Shown: positions 17,793 through 27,301, counted from the stretch's first letter. The stretch is 64,000 nt of DNA from CAUPWF01 sp044425815 (GCA_044425815.1 JAWXVA010000002.1:39897-103896); one strand, 5' to 3'. Program-made: numbers and translations. Notes: generated by a model not told the origin, from the sequence alone.

Positions 17793-19325
17793 CTATTTAG
17801 TATTTAAAGAATTTTTCTTTGTTACAACTACTTGTTCTTCTAAACAACTAAATACTGTATCTACTTCTTTCGGTTGTGAAACGCTTGTTAGAATACTCAC
17901 CACTGGAACTAACACTAGACCTATTACCATTGCAAAAGCACCTGCGTTGATCGATGATTCAAAATAACCAAGATACATATTACTCACTGTAATTCCTACT
18001 CCTGATATGAAACTTGCCCAAATGGCAATTCGTGTTGTTTTCTTCCAATATAGTCCGTATAATAATGGCGCTAAGAATGAACCAGCTAAAGCGCCCCAAG
18101 AAATCCCCATTAATTGTGCAATAAATGTAGTTGGATTTAATGCAATTACTACCGAAATCACAATAAATACTACGATTAAAATTCGCATAATAAAAACTTG
18201 CTTTTTCTCAGTCAAATTTTTCAGGATATTATCTTTTAATAAATCTAGTGTTAAAGTTGAGCTAGATGTAAGAACTAGTGATGATAATGTCGACATGGAT
18301 GCTGACAATACGAGGACAACTACAATTCCTATTAACACATCTGAAAGGGTAGAGAGCATAGATGGAATAATTGCATCGTATACTACGGAACCTGTACTTG
18401 CATCGCGTATTGCGTCTGAATCAAATAGTCTTCCAAATCCGCCAAGGTAGTATGACCCACCTGCTACTATAAACGCAAAGATAGTAGAAATCACAGTCCC
18501 CGTATTGATTGATTTCTCATCTTTAATAGCATAGAATTTTCCCACCATTTGTGGAAGGCCCCACGTACCAAGAGAAGTCAAAATAATTACACCCAATAGA
18601 TTCAATGGCTCCGGACCAAAAAATGAGGTATATGCACCTTGTTGACCTAAGGTCGCTACTGATTCACTTGGTATTTCAGCTAGTGTTTTTATAGCTTCTG
18701 TAAAACCGCCTTGTCCATTTAGAACCGATACTATCACTGCAATAATTCCGATTAGCATAATAATTCCTTGGATGAAATCATTGATAGCAGTTGCCATATA
18801 CCCACCTAAAATCACGTATAACGCAGTGAAACATGCCATAGCAAGTACACAAACAGTATAAGGAACATTAAATGCCATTTCGAACAATCTAGAAAGTCCG
18901 TTATATACAGATGCAGTGTATGGTATCAAGAAAACAAATACAATGATAGAAGCAACTATTTTGATTTGTTTACTTTCAAATCTTTTTCCGAAAAATTCTG
19001 GCATCGTCTTAGCGTTTAAGTGTTGTGTCATAACTCTAGTTCTTCTACCTAGTACAACCCAAGCTAATAGACTACCTATTAATGCATTTCCAATCCCGAT
19101 CCATGTAGATGATATACCATATTTCCATCCAAACTGTCCTGCATACCCTACAAATACTACCGCTGAAAAATAAGATGTTCCATATGCAAATGCTGTAAGC
19201 CACGGTCCTGCTGATCTGCCACCTAACACAAACCCTTCAACTGAATTCGCATGTTTTCTAGCATAAATACCTACTAAAATCATGGAAACAAAAAATAAAA
19301 TCAATAACAATGCCTTCACTACCAT
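17793..19325 (-). CDS. Sodium:solute symporter family protein
   Basis: This 510-residue integral membrane protein has about 13 helices. The SSS-family motifs are present: SVEGFVLGGRSAGPWLTAFAYG (residues about 28-49, in part) and GGYMATAINDFIQGIIM near residues 173-189. The family imports proline, pantothenate, sugars or other solutes with sodium. The order and spacing resemble PutP and PanF, but the substrate is not certain. It is transcribed alone, behind a 29-bp palindrome that overlaps the likely -35 region, which suggests a dedicated repressor or activator. No regulator gene is adjacent. Confidence 0.88.
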   Translation of the reverse strand: MVVKALLLILFFVSMILVGIYARKHANSVEGFVLGGRSAGPWLTAFAYGTSYFSAVVFVGYAGQFGWKYGISSTWIGIGNALIGSLLAWVVLGRRTRVMTQHLNAKTMPEFFGKRFESKQIKIVASIIVFVFLIPYTASVYNGLSRLFEMAFNVPYTVCVLAMACFTALYVILGGYMATAINDFIQGIIMLIGIIAVIVSVLNGQGGFTEAIKTLAEIPSESVATLGQQGAYTSFFGPEPLNLLGVIILTSLGTWGLPQMVGKFYAIKDEKSINTGTVISTIFAFIVAGGSYYLGGFGRLFDSDAIRDASTGSVVYDAIIPSMLSTLSDVLIGIVVVLVLSASMSTLSSLVLTSSSTLTLDLLKDNILKNLTEKKQVFIMRILIVVFIVISVVIALNPTTFIAQLMGISWGALAGSFLAPLLYGLYWKKTTRIAIWASFISGVGITVSNMYLGYFESSINAGAFAMVIGLVLVPVVSILTSVSQPKEVDTVFSCLEEQVVVTKKNSLNTK

Positions 19326-19386
19326 ATCCTTTTCCTCACTTTACGTTTCTACTCTCTAACATTATATTTTGAAACTTTTTACTAAC

Positions 19387-19415
19387 ACGCTTTAAAGTGT
19401 AACACTTTAAAGCGT
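19387..19415. promoter_or_regulatory. 29-bp near-perfect palindrome, probable operator of the symporter gene
   Basis: The 14-bp arms 19387-19400 and 19402-19415 are perfect inverted copies around a single base. A -10-like TATAAT on the minus strand lies at 19361-19366, so the palindrome overlaps where the -35 box would be. Size and position suit a dimeric regulator. It lacks a T-tail, so it is not a terminator. Confidence 0.6.
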
Positions 19416-19430
19416 TAAACTATATGTATA

Positions 19431-19472
19431 TAAAAATACCACACTTTTCAATATTCGTCAACAAGTGTGGTA
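19431..19472 (-). terminator. Terminator after mgsA
   Basis: A 10-bp stem (19437-19446 with 19463-19472) is followed on the minus strand by a run of T. It sits 20 bases after the mgsA stop codon and separates that operon from the symporter promoter. Confidence 0.8.
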
Positions 19473-19491
19473 CTTTCCTTTATTTAAATTA

Positions 19492-19968
19492 TTACTTCAA
19501 TTGTTCAACTCTATCTTGTACCTTCTTTGTAAAGTTTTCAACTCTACGATTATATGTTTCTTCCATATACTTTGATTGCAACATAAAATCTGCTGTAGCA
19601 AAATTATTAGCAATTGGAATATCATATACCACAGCGATTCTAAGCAACGCTTTTACGTCTGGGTCATGTGGTTGCGCTTCCAATGGATCCCACATAAATA
19701 TCATAAAATCAATCTGTCCTTCTACAATTTTTGCACCGATTTGTTGATCTCCACCTAGTGGTCCGCTATTATATCCTTTTACAGGTAATCCTGTCTTTTC
19801 TGCAATCAGTCTCGCTGTCGTTCCTGTTCCACAAAGAAAATGACCTTTCAGTATCTCTTTGTTTTTATCGCACCATTCTACTAATTCTTTTTTCTTTCCA
19901 TCGTGTGCAACTAGTGCAATGTGTTTTGTTTTACCAATTTCAAATTGTACATATTCGTCTTGTATCAT
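19492..19968 (-). CDS. mgsA: Methylglyoxal synthase
   Basis: The enzyme converts dihydroxyacetone phosphate to methylglyoxal and phosphate, a bypass that relieves sugar-phosphate stress. The 158 residues include the phosphate site GTTARL (near residue 48), the catalytic core SGPLGGDQQIGAKI (about 67-80) and FMWDPLEAQPHDPDVKALLR with the active-site His near residue 101. AGGAGG sits 7 bases before the ATG. It is the last gene of a run with topB and a hexapeptide-repeat gene, which has no obvious metabolic tie. Confidence 0.94.
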   Translation of the reverse strand: MIQDEYVQFEIGKTKHIALVAHDGKKKELVEWCDKNKEILKGHFLCGTGTTARLIAEKTGLPVKGYNSGPLGGDQQIGAKIVEGQIDFMIFMWDPLEAQPHDPDVKALLRIAVVYDIPIANNFATADFMLQSKYMEETYNRRVENFTKKVQDRVEQLK

Positions 19969-20055
19969 TAGGCACCTCCTACTCTTAGCATCTGTTATGC
20001 TATTACCTATTCTTTTCTATTTTCTTGTTATACAATTTCATTCTAACATTTTATC

Positions 20056-20724
20056 CTAGTATTTCGCAACAATTTCTCCATGATTTTTATAAATACTTTT
20101 TGTTGGAACATAGCCACGCACCATAGATAGTGGATAAATATTTGCTTCTCTACCAATAACAGTAGCTGGATTTAGAACGGAATTGCAACCTACTTCTACG
20201 TTGTCTCCTATCATAGCTCCAAATTTCTTTAGCCCTGTTTCGATTACTACATCATCTTTTTTTATAGTTGTTAATAGTTTATCTGATTTTACATTGGACG
20301 TAATAGATCCAGCTCCCATGTGTGCTTTATAGCCTAAAATTGAGTCACCTACATAATTGTAGTGAGGCACTTGTACTTTATTAAAAAGAATCACGTTTTT
20401 TAGTTCTGTAGAATTTCCTACTACTGCGCCTTCTCCAACTATTGCATTACCACGAATAAATGCACAATGACGCACCTCTGCGTCTCCACAAATAATAAGA
20501 GGTCCATTTAGAGATGCTGTCGTTGCAACTTTTGCACTTTTTGCAATCCAGATATTCTCTCCATGTTTTTCATATTCCTCCAAAGATAATGTTGCTCCGA
20601 TTTCCATAATGAATGCTCCGATTTTAGGGAGCACTTCCCATGGATATGTAGCACCTTCAAAAATTCTCCCTGCAATTGTTTCTTCCATATCATATAATGC
20701 TGCAATAGTTAATTCTTTTATCAT
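20056..20724 (-). CDS. Left-handed beta-helix (hexapeptide repeat) protein, GlmU-like
   Basis: This is a 222-residue protein. A short N-terminal helical part is followed from about residue 60 by hexapeptide repeats of the LbH fold, for example IWIAKSAKVATTASLNGPLI and AVVGNSTELKNV. The arrangement resembles the acetyltransferase half of GlmU or a nucleotidyltransferase C-terminal domain, but the N-terminal uridylyltransferase domain is absent. It might be an acyltransferase on a sugar or a structural trimer. It starts two bases after topB ends and is probably coupled to it. Confidence 0.8.
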   Translation of the reverse strand: MIKELTIAALYDMEETIAGRIFEGATYPWEVLPKIGAFIMEIGATLSLEEYEKHGENIWIAKSAKVATTASLNGPLIICGDAEVRHCAFIRGNAIVGEGAVVGNSTELKNVILFNKVQVPHYNYVGDSILGYKAHMGAGSITSNVKSDKLLTTIKKDDVVIETGLKKFGAMIGDNVEVGCNSVLNPATVIGREANIYPLSMVRGYVPTKSIYKNHGEIVAKY

Positions 20725-20726
20725 AA

Positions 20727-22757
20727 TTATCCTCTTTTCTTATAATATTGTGATGCATTATCAAAACACTGTTTTAATAAATACTGATTATTCGTATTCA
20801 ATACTCCTTGTGTACGTATTTGAATAAAGTTTTCTAATTTCACCATATATTCTTTTTCTGTTATCTCTCCATCGGCCACATAAGTAAGTCCTTTTTCCCA
20901 ACTTGCTGTAAGTTCAGGGTTTAGAAGTGATTTAATCGAGTGAAATACTACATCATAGATCATCTCTCCCATCAGCGTAGGTGTTATAATCTGAGTCTTT
21001 TTATTTAATTGCATATACTTATTATGTATTAATTTTTTTAATATTTCTGCCCTAGTAGCACTTGTGCCAATTCCACTACCTTTTATCTGTGCTCGTAGTT
21101 CATCATCTTCTATTAATTGACCAGCATTTTCCATAGCAAGGATAATTGACCCTGAATTATATCGTTTCGGCGGTGTCGTTTCCCCTTCCTTTATATCTAG
21201 TGAATTAATTGGTAATGTCATTCCTTTTCTTAAACTCTGAACCATCTGAAATAAGGTTTGATCACCACTAGACTCTTCTGAATTTTCTTCTGATGTAGTT
21301 GAATTTCCAAGTACTTTCAAATACCCTTCACTCTCTAATACTTTAAAATTGGAAAAGAAAGATTCATTTCCTATTTTCGAGACTATCCCCACTTTTTGAT
21401 AAACCGCAGCTGGGTAGAAAATGGCTAAAAAGCGTTTCACAATACTATTGTATATATTTAGAGATAATGGAGCAAGACTGTTGATTGCATTTAACCCCTG
21501 TCCTGTAGGGATAATTGCATAATGATCTGTAATTTGTTTGTCATTAACATAACGTGTTGATGCTATCTTTTTGTGGCTTCCCAGTGATACAATATCATTC
21601 AAGTATTCACTTGCCATAGGATATTTTGACAATCCATTTAAATTCTTATGAATCTCTTTTGCAACTGCCGTTGACAATACTCTTGCATCAGTTCTAGGAT
21701 AGGTAACTAATTTTTTTTCATATAGTTCTTGAACGACACGTAGCGTTTCATCTGGACTGATTTTAAAGCGTTTTGAACATTCATTTTGAAGTTCTGCAAG
21801 ATTATATAATAGTGGTGGGTTTTTCTTTTCCTTTTTCTTTTCCACCGATTGTATCACAGCTTGATATGGTGTTATTTCTTTGCAAATCCCAATTAATTCT
21901 TCTGCCTTTATTCGTTCACGGAACCCATTTTCTTTATATAATACTGGCGACTCAAAGTATTTTGACCCTTCTACAGCCTTCCATTCACCTTCGAATTGCT
22001 TATCAGATTCACCTACTGTTACGAGCACTCTATAAAATGGTGTTTTTATAAATTCACGTACTTCGCGCTCTCGTCGAACAACCATGCCCAATACACATGT
22101 CATTACCCGTCCAACTGAAACCACAGAATATTTCTTATTCAAGTAAGTTGCAATCGTATTTCCATATTTGAGAGAAAGCAATCTCGAAAAATTTATCCCC
22201 ATTAAATAATCTTCTTTAGCACGTAAATAAGCCGACGCACTTAAATTATCGTATTCTTCCAAATTCTTTGATTCTTTAATACCACGGAGTATTTCATCCT
22301 CTGTCTGTGAATCAATCCATACACGTTTCCGTACTTTACCACTAACATGCGCTTCTTGTTCCACAAGCCTATAAATGTATTCTCCTTCACGCCCAGAGTC
22401 AGTACATACATAGATCGTATCAACATCTTCACGTGTAAGTATGCCTTTAACGGTTTTAAATTGTTTTAATACATTTGGTATTACTTCATATTTAAATTCT
22501 TCTGGAAGAAATGGCAATGTATCAAGGCTCCATCTCTTTAGTTTTTCATCGTATACCTCTGGATAACTCATCGTCACTAAATGACCGACGCACCAAGTGA
22601 TAATCGCTTCTTCTGATTCTAGAAATCCATCGCCACGTCTGGTTTTTAATTGTAGTGCTTTTGCAAATTCTTGCGCTACACTCGGTTTTTCTGCTATATA
22701 AACTGATTTTCCCATATTTGAAATTAATATAGGTTGCGTACACTTTAATATACGCAA
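20727..22757 (-). CDS. topB: DNA topoisomerase III
   Basis: This type IA topoisomerase unlinks single-stranded DNA. The TOPRIM domain starts KSVYIAEKPSVAQEFAKAL and continues with a VCTDSGREGEYIYR acidic motif near residue 119. The catalytic tyrosine is in LVTYPRTDARVLS. The protein is 676 residues from a TTG at 22757. That TTG has AAGGAG eight bases upstream. The first ATG (22715, giving 662 residues) has no visible ribosome site, so TTG is preferred; the 14 extra residues are not typical of the family. The TTG lies inside a 10-bp hairpin. galM lies 30 bp upstream. Confidence 0.92.
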   Translation of the reverse strand: MRILKCTQPILISNMGKSVYIAEKPSVAQEFAKALQLKTRRGDGFLESEEAIITWCVGHLVTMSYPEVYDEKLKRWSLDTLPFLPEEFKYEVIPNVLKQFKTVKGILTREDVDTIYVCTDSGREGEYIYRLVEQEAHVSGKVRKRVWIDSQTEDEILRGIKESKNLEEYDNLSASAYLRAKEDYLMGINFSRLLSLKYGNTIATYLNKKYSVVSVGRVMTCVLGMVVRREREVREFIKTPFYRVLVTVGESDKQFEGEWKAVEGSKYFESPVLYKENGFRERIKAEELIGICKEITPYQAVIQSVEKKKEKKNPPLLYNLAELQNECSKRFKISPDETLRVVQELYEKKLVTYPRTDARVLSTAVAKEIHKNLNGLSKYPMASEYLNDIVSLGSHKKIASTRYVNDKQITDHYAIIPTGQGLNAINSLAPLSLNIYNSIVKRFLAIFYPAAVYQKVGIVSKIGNESFFSNFKVLESEGYLKVLGNSTTSEENSEESSGDQTLFQMVQSLRKGMTLPINSLDIKEGETTPPKRYNSGSIILAMENAGQLIEDDELRAQIKGSGIGTSATRAEILKKLIHNKYMQLNKKTQIITPTLMGEMIYDVVFHSIKSLLNPELTASWEKGLTYVADGEITEKEYMVKLENFIQIRTQGVLNTNNQYLLKQCFDNASQYYKKRG

Positions 22758-22760
22758 CCT
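22731..22760 (-). promoter_or_regulatory. Hairpin covering the topB start codon
   Basis: A perfect 10-bp inverted repeat (22731-22740 with 22751-22760) flanks a 10-base loop. In the mRNA the stem contains the TTG start and begins just after the AAGGAG ribosome site. It could limit topB translation. With no T-run after it, termination is less likely. Confidence 0.55.
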
Positions 22761-22787
22761 GAATTCTCCTTTTTTACTAGTTATTTA

Positions 22788-23822
22788 TTATACCATAAAC
22801 TTGTAACTAGTAACAGTATGATATTTATTTCCTGCTTTTATTACTGGTGATTCAAAACTCGGATGGTGAATTGCATCTGGGAAATACTGTGTCTCAAAAC
22901 ATACACCTGCACGCTTTGCATATACAACTCCACTTTTTCCGTGTACCTGATTAATGAAATTACCTGTATATACTTGAACGCCTGGTAAATCAGTATACAC
23001 CTCCATCTTGATACCAGATATTGCAGAAGTCAAACTTCCAATCAGACCATAGGAACCGTTCGTTTTTAATGCCCAGTTATGGTCATATCCGCCAGCTAAT
23101 TGTGTTGCTTCGTATGTCGAGTCTATGTCTTTTCCGATTACTCTACCTGTTCTAAAATCCATCGGTGTTCCAGTAACGTCTATCAAATCCCCCGTAGGGA
23201 TAGATTCAGCATCGGCTTGTGTATAAAAATCCGAATCTAACTGTATGCTATGGTCTAAAATTGAACCAGAAGCATGTCCATCTAAGTTAAAGTAGCTGTG
23301 ATTTGTAAGATTGATAATTGTGTCTGCATCTGGCTCTGCATGATACTCAATCTTGAGTTCATTCTCTTCTGTCAATGTATATGTAATTTCAATCGAAACA
23401 TTCCCAGGATATCCTTGATCCCCATCTGGGCTAAATAATGTAAATACAATCTTATTTTCCGATACATCTTTTACATCCCAGAATCGCAAGTGATAAAAAT
23501 CCAAACCACTGTGTAGGTTGTTTTTTTCATTATTTGCTGCCAATGAATACGTCACACCATTTAGTTCAAAGCTAGCATTTCCTATGCGATTAGCACTTCT
23601 TCCTACTGGTGCTCCTAAAAAGACAGTCCCTGTTTCATACCCCTCTACATCGTCATAACCTAGTACAACATCAATAGGATTACCACCTTTATCTGGTACT
23701 TCCATCTTTACTATCGTTGCCCCAAAATCTAATAGTTCAACTTTCATCCCGTTCTGATTTTCTAGAATGTATACTGTTCCTTCTTTCCCATCTTCATTCA
23801 TACCATATGCATATTTCTCCAT
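22788..23822 (-). CDS. galM: Aldose 1-epimerase (galactose mutarotase)
   Basis: The enzyme interconverts alpha and beta forms of aldoses such as galactose and glucose. The protein is 344 residues from the ATG at 23822; AGGAG lies 7 bases before it, whereas the ATG at 23828 is too close to the site. Key residues are in NLTNHSYFNLDGH (catalytic His near residue 174), GRSANRIGNASF (near 74) and the catalytic Glu in CFETQYFPDAIHHP near residue 308. No other galactose gene is adjacent. Confidence 0.94.
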   Translation of the reverse strand: MEKYAYGMNEDGKEGTVYILENQNGMKVELLDFGATIVKMEVPDKGGNPIDVVLGYDDVEGYETGTVFLGAPVGRSANRIGNASFELNGVTYSLAANNEKNNLHSGLDFYHLRFWDVKDVSENKIVFTLFSPDGDQGYPGNVSIEITYTLTEENELKIEYHAEPDADTIINLTNHSYFNLDGHASGSILDHSIQLDSDFYTQADAESIPTGDLIDVTGTPMDFRTGRVIGKDIDSTYEATQLAGGYDHNWALKTNGSYGLIGSLTSAISGIKMEVYTDLPGVQVYTGNFINQVHGKSGVVYAKRAGVCFETQYFPDAIHHPSFESPVIKAGNKYHTVTSYKFMV

Positions 23823-23864
23823 AGACATTCTCCTCTCATAATTAAACGATAGCTAATTATATCA

Positions 23865-25967
23865 TTATTTTTTTCTAAGGAAAAGTCTTTGGAACCAATT
23901 AAGTTTTACTTCTTCTACTTCTTTTTGTACTGCGTTCATTGCTTCTTGCATCAATGCTTCTTGTGCATTCACCGCTGTTTGTGCTACTGGTATTTTACAA
24001 TACGTACCATCATTCATCATCATGCGACCCTTAATATTATCTTTTAACATAAGTGTTAACATGCGGTTCAACCTGTTTTTGATATCATCATCTAAGATAG
24101 GGCAAGCAACCTCTACACGTTTTTCTGTATTTCTTGTCATCATATCTGCTGAACCAATATAAATTTCTTGTTCTGCACCCTTCCCAAAGCTGAAAATACG
24201 TGGATGTTCTAAATAACGACCTACAATACTAGTCACTCGCAAATTATCTGTGCTACCCTCAACACCTGGAAGAATACAACAAATCCCACGTACCATTAAA
24301 TCGATTTTTACACCTGTCTTAGATGCTTCTGCTATTTTCAAAATAAACTCTTTGTCTGTAACCGAATTCATTTTCATAATCACACGTCCATTTGTACCTT
24401 TTTCAATTTCTCTATCCATTAAATGAAGTACTCTTTGTTTTAAACTAACTGGAGCTACTATTAATTTCCGGTAACTACCTTCTAAGTTTCCAATCGACAT
24501 GTTTTTGAAAAATTCTGCAGCATCAGCGCCTATTTCTTGATTTGCAGTCATAAGGGAAACATCCGTATACATTGTTGCTGTTTTTTCGTTATAATTTCCT
24601 GTTCCCACCTGAGTAATATACTTAATTTCATTCTTATCTCTATAAGTAATCAAACAAAGTTTTGAATGGACTTTGTAACCATCAAAACCATAAATAATAC
24701 GGCAACCAGCTTCTTCTAATCTCTCAGACCAGTCAATATTATTTTGTTCATCAAATCGTGCGCGTAATTCAATTAGAACAGTGACTTCTTTTCCATTTTC
24801 AGCAGCCGCACATAAATATTCAACTAACCTAGCTTTTGATGCTAATCTGTAAATCGTAATTTTTATAGTCAACACACTAGGATCTTGGGAAGCTTCTTTA
24901 ATTAAATTTAAGAATGGACTCATCTTTTCATATGGATACGACAATAATACATCTTTATTCTTCACTTGTTTCATCACATCTTTATCTCGACACATCATTG
25001 CTGGTTGTGGAGAAAAAGGTGCATCTGTTAATGCTCTTTTTAAAGATGGGCTCAATTTCCCTGTAACACCAAATACATAGGATAACTTCATGGGAACTTT
25101 TGTTTTGAAAATTTGTGTTTTTGTGATATGGAATTTGTCACACAAATATGTCTCCATATGTGGTGATAATGCTTTTGCTATTTCCAACCTAACAACTGCC
25201 ATTCTTTTTCTCTTGTGTAGTGCCACTTTCATACGAGAACGAAAATCTTCATTGATGTCTAGTGCCTCATCATCTGCTGAAATATCAGCATTACGAGTCA
25301 CACAAATATAGTTTTTACCAGATACTTCATACAATTCAAAGATATCCTCCAAATACTCAAGAATAATTTTTTCCATACGGATATATCTCATGTCTTCTCC
25401 TGGTAAATAAAGTATGTCTGAAATAAATTGTGGTACTGGCACCAATCCTATCATCTGACTGCCTTTTTGTTCTAAAGTACAAATTACATAAACCTCTTTA
25501 TTTAAAAGATGAGGGAATGGATGATTCGCATCTACAATCTGTGGTGATAAAATTGGTTTTATTTGTTCTTTAAAGTACTTTCGAATGTGTTTTTTTTCTT
25601 TCGTTTCTAAATCCGAAAAATCGAGCCCACAAATACCATAAGGAACTAATAACTTCTTGATTGTTGTATATGTTTCATCACGTTCTTTATACAAGGGCGC
25701 AACAGTCTCGTAAATTTTATCTAATTGCTCTTTGGCATTCATACCTGACCAGCGATCACTTGTGTCCGTTTCTAACATAGACATGTCATATAAACTTCCT
25801 ACGCGCACCATAAAAAATTCATCCAAATTACTGGTGAATATAGATACAAATTTCATTCGTTCTAATAGTGGCAATGCATCATCTTTTGCTTCTTCTAGCA
25901 CTCTTTGATTAAATCGCAACCAAGACACTTCTCTGTTTTGTGTAAAATCATATAATTTTTTCTTCAC
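23865..25967 (-). CDS. ppk1: Polyphosphate kinase 1
   Basis: The enzyme makes polyphosphate from ATP at the membrane or in the cytosol. The length is about 700 residues, as usual. The N-terminal domain starts NREVSWLRFNQRVLEEA, and phospholipase-D-like catalytic halves follow, with the autophosphorylated His in YKVHSKLCLI near residue 428 and GTGNYNEKTATMYTD after it. The start is set at GTG 25967: GAGGTG sits 6 bases before it, and the GTG three codons upstream would use part of that same site. It stands alone, after the asd terminator. Confidence 0.94.
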   Translation of the reverse strand: MKKKLYDFTQNREVSWLRFNQRVLEEAKDDALPLLERMKFVSIFTSNLDEFFMVRVGSLYDMSMLETDTSDRWSGMNAKEQLDKIYETVAPLYKERDETYTTIKKLLVPYGICGLDFSDLETKEKKHIRKYFKEQIKPILSPQIVDANHPFPHLLNKEVYVICTLEQKGSQMIGLVPVPQFISDILYLPGEDMRYIRMEKIILEYLEDIFELYEVSGKNYICVTRNADISADDEALDINEDFRSRMKVALHKRKRMAVVRLEIAKALSPHMETYLCDKFHITKTQIFKTKVPMKLSYVFGVTGKLSPSLKRALTDAPFSPQPAMMCRDKDVMKQVKNKDVLLSYPYEKMSPFLNLIKEASQDPSVLTIKITIYRLASKARLVEYLCAAAENGKEVTVLIELRARFDEQNNIDWSERLEEAGCRIIYGFDGYKVHSKLCLITYRDKNEIKYITQVGTGNYNEKTATMYTDVSLMTANQEIGADAAEFFKNMSIGNLEGSYRKLIVAPVSLKQRVLHLMDREIEKGTNGRVIMKMNSVTDKEFILKIAEASKTGVKIDLMVRGICCILPGVEGSTDNLRVTSIVGRYLEHPRIFSFGKGAEQEIYIGSADMMTRNTEKRVEVACPILDDDIKNRLNRMLTLMLKDNIKGRMMMNDGTYCKIPVAQTAVNAQEALMQEAMNAVQKEVEEVKLNWFQRLFLRKK

Positions 25968-26023
25968 TATCGACACCTCATACTCATTGAAATTTTTTTC
26001 ATATACAGTTTACCACTTAAACA

Positions 26024-26056
26024 GAAAAAAGTCCTGTATTTAACAAGACTTTTTTT
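26024..26056 (-). terminator. Terminator after asd
   Basis: An A-rich/T-rich hairpin has stem GTC(C/T)TG and its partner (about 26026-26036 with 26044-26054), followed on the minus strand by a T-run. It ends the asd transcript before ppk1. Confidence 0.75.
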
Positions 26057-26123
26057 ATCCTTTACTAATATTTTACATGTTCTAGTTATTCAATATAATA
26101 TTATAAAGATTATTATTTCGATT

Positions 26124-27209
26124 TTATTTGGCCATAATATAACCTTGTGCTGCTAATGTTTCTGCACATAACACGGCTCCACCTGCTGCACCTCTTACTG
26201 TATTGTGAGATAAGCCAACGAATTTAAAATCATACACACTGTCTTCTCTCAATCGGCCTATTGATACACCCATTCCGTTTTCATAATTAACATCTTCTGT
26301 AATCTGTGGTCTATTATCTTCTCCAAGATATTGGATGAATTGTTTTGGTGCACTTGGTAGATTAAGTTCTTGTGGAACCCCTTTAAACGACAATAATTTT
26401 TCAATCAACTGTTCTTTTGTCGGCTTTTTATTAAAACGAATAAACACTGCTGCTGTATGTCCATCAAGAACTGGTACGCGGATACATTGGCAAGAAATCT
26501 TTGGTAGCTCTGCTTTCACTATTTCTCCGTTTTCTACTTTCCCTAATACTCTAAGTGGCTCTAATTCACTTTTTTCTTCTTCACCGCCTATAAAAGGAAT
26601 GATATTCCCAACCATTTCAGGCCACTCAGTAAATGTTTTTCCAGCTCCTGAAATAGCTTGATATGTAGTTGCGATCACTTCTGTAGGTTCAAATTCAGCC
26701 CAAGCTGCTAAACATGGAGCATAACTTTGAATCGAACAGTTTGGCTTTACGGCAATAAATCCGCGAGTTGTTCCTAAACGCTCTTTTTGAGAAGCAATAA
26801 CTTCGAAATGCTCTGCATTAATCTCAGGTACTACCATAGGAACATCTGGTGTCCATCTATGCGCACTATTATTCGATACTACAGGAGTTTCTGTCTTTGC
26901 ATACTCTTCTTCAATTTTTTTAATTTCTTCTTTTGACATATCTACTGCACTAAATACAAAATCAACGTCCGCTGCTACTTTTTCCACTTCATTAACATTC
27001 ATTACAAGCAATTTCTTTACAGCTTCAGGCATAGGTGTTGACATTTTCCAACGTTCCCCTACCGCTTCTTCATAACTTTTACCCGCAGAACGAGGACTCG
27101 CTGCTACTACCACTACTTCAAACATTGGGTGATTATCTAACAGTGAAATAAAACGTTGTCCTACCATTCCAGTTCCACCTAAAATACCTACTTTTAATTT
27201 CTGACTCAT
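26124..27209 (-). CDS. asd: Aspartate-semialdehyde dehydrogenase
   Basis: The enzyme reduces aspartyl phosphate to the semialdehyde that feeds lysine, methionine, threonine and diaminopimelate synthesis. It has 361 residues, with GILGGTGMVGQRFI (NADP loop, residues 8-21), the catalytic cysteine in AVKPNCSIQSYAPCL near residue 157, and QAISGAGKTFTEWPEM near 185. This sequence type is the long form found in archaea, fungi and some clostridia. It has its own promoter just after argH, and a folded leader of about 85 bases, described separately. Confidence 0.95.
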   Translation of the reverse strand: MSQKLKVGILGGTGMVGQRFISLLDNHPMFEVVVVAASPRSAGKSYEEAVGERWKMSTPMPEAVKKLLVMNVNEVEKVAADVDFVFSAVDMSKEEIKKIEEEYAKTETPVVSNNSAHRWTPDVPMVVPEINAEHFEVIASQKERLGTTRGFIAVKPNCSIQSYAPCLAAWAEFEPTEVIATTYQAISGAGKTFTEWPEMVGNIIPFIGGEEEKSELEPLRVLGKVENGEIVKAELPKISCQCIRVPVLDGHTAAVFIRFNKKPTKEQLIEKLLSFKGVPQELNLPSAPKQFIQYLGEDNRPQITEDVNYENGMGVSIGRLREDSVYDFKFVGLSHNTVRGAAGGAVLCAETLAAQGYIMAK

Positions 27210-27239
27210 TCTCTTTACCTCTTTTAAATTTATAGTTTA

Positions 27240-27294
27240 TAGACCTCTTGCAAACACCCTTGCGTCTTTGCCGCAAATACATTTGTATGTCTAG
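27240..27294 (-). ncRNA. Candidate structured leader RNA of asd (riboswitch-like)
   Basis: Immediately after a likely transcription start, the leader can fold into an outer stem (27289-27293 with 27240-27244), a small hairpin (27285-27288 with 27277-27280) and a 5-bp hairpin (27272-27276 with 27260-27264). The 7-base loop of that last hairpin contains GCAAA (27267-27271), which can pair with TTTGC at 27250-27254, giving a pseudoknot. Compact pseudoknotted leaders of this size are typical of small-molecule riboswitches. I do not recognise it as lysine, SAM, preQ1, THF or c-di-GMP class. Function is unproven. Confidence 0.45.
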
Positions 27295-27301
27295 GAAGTA
27301 T

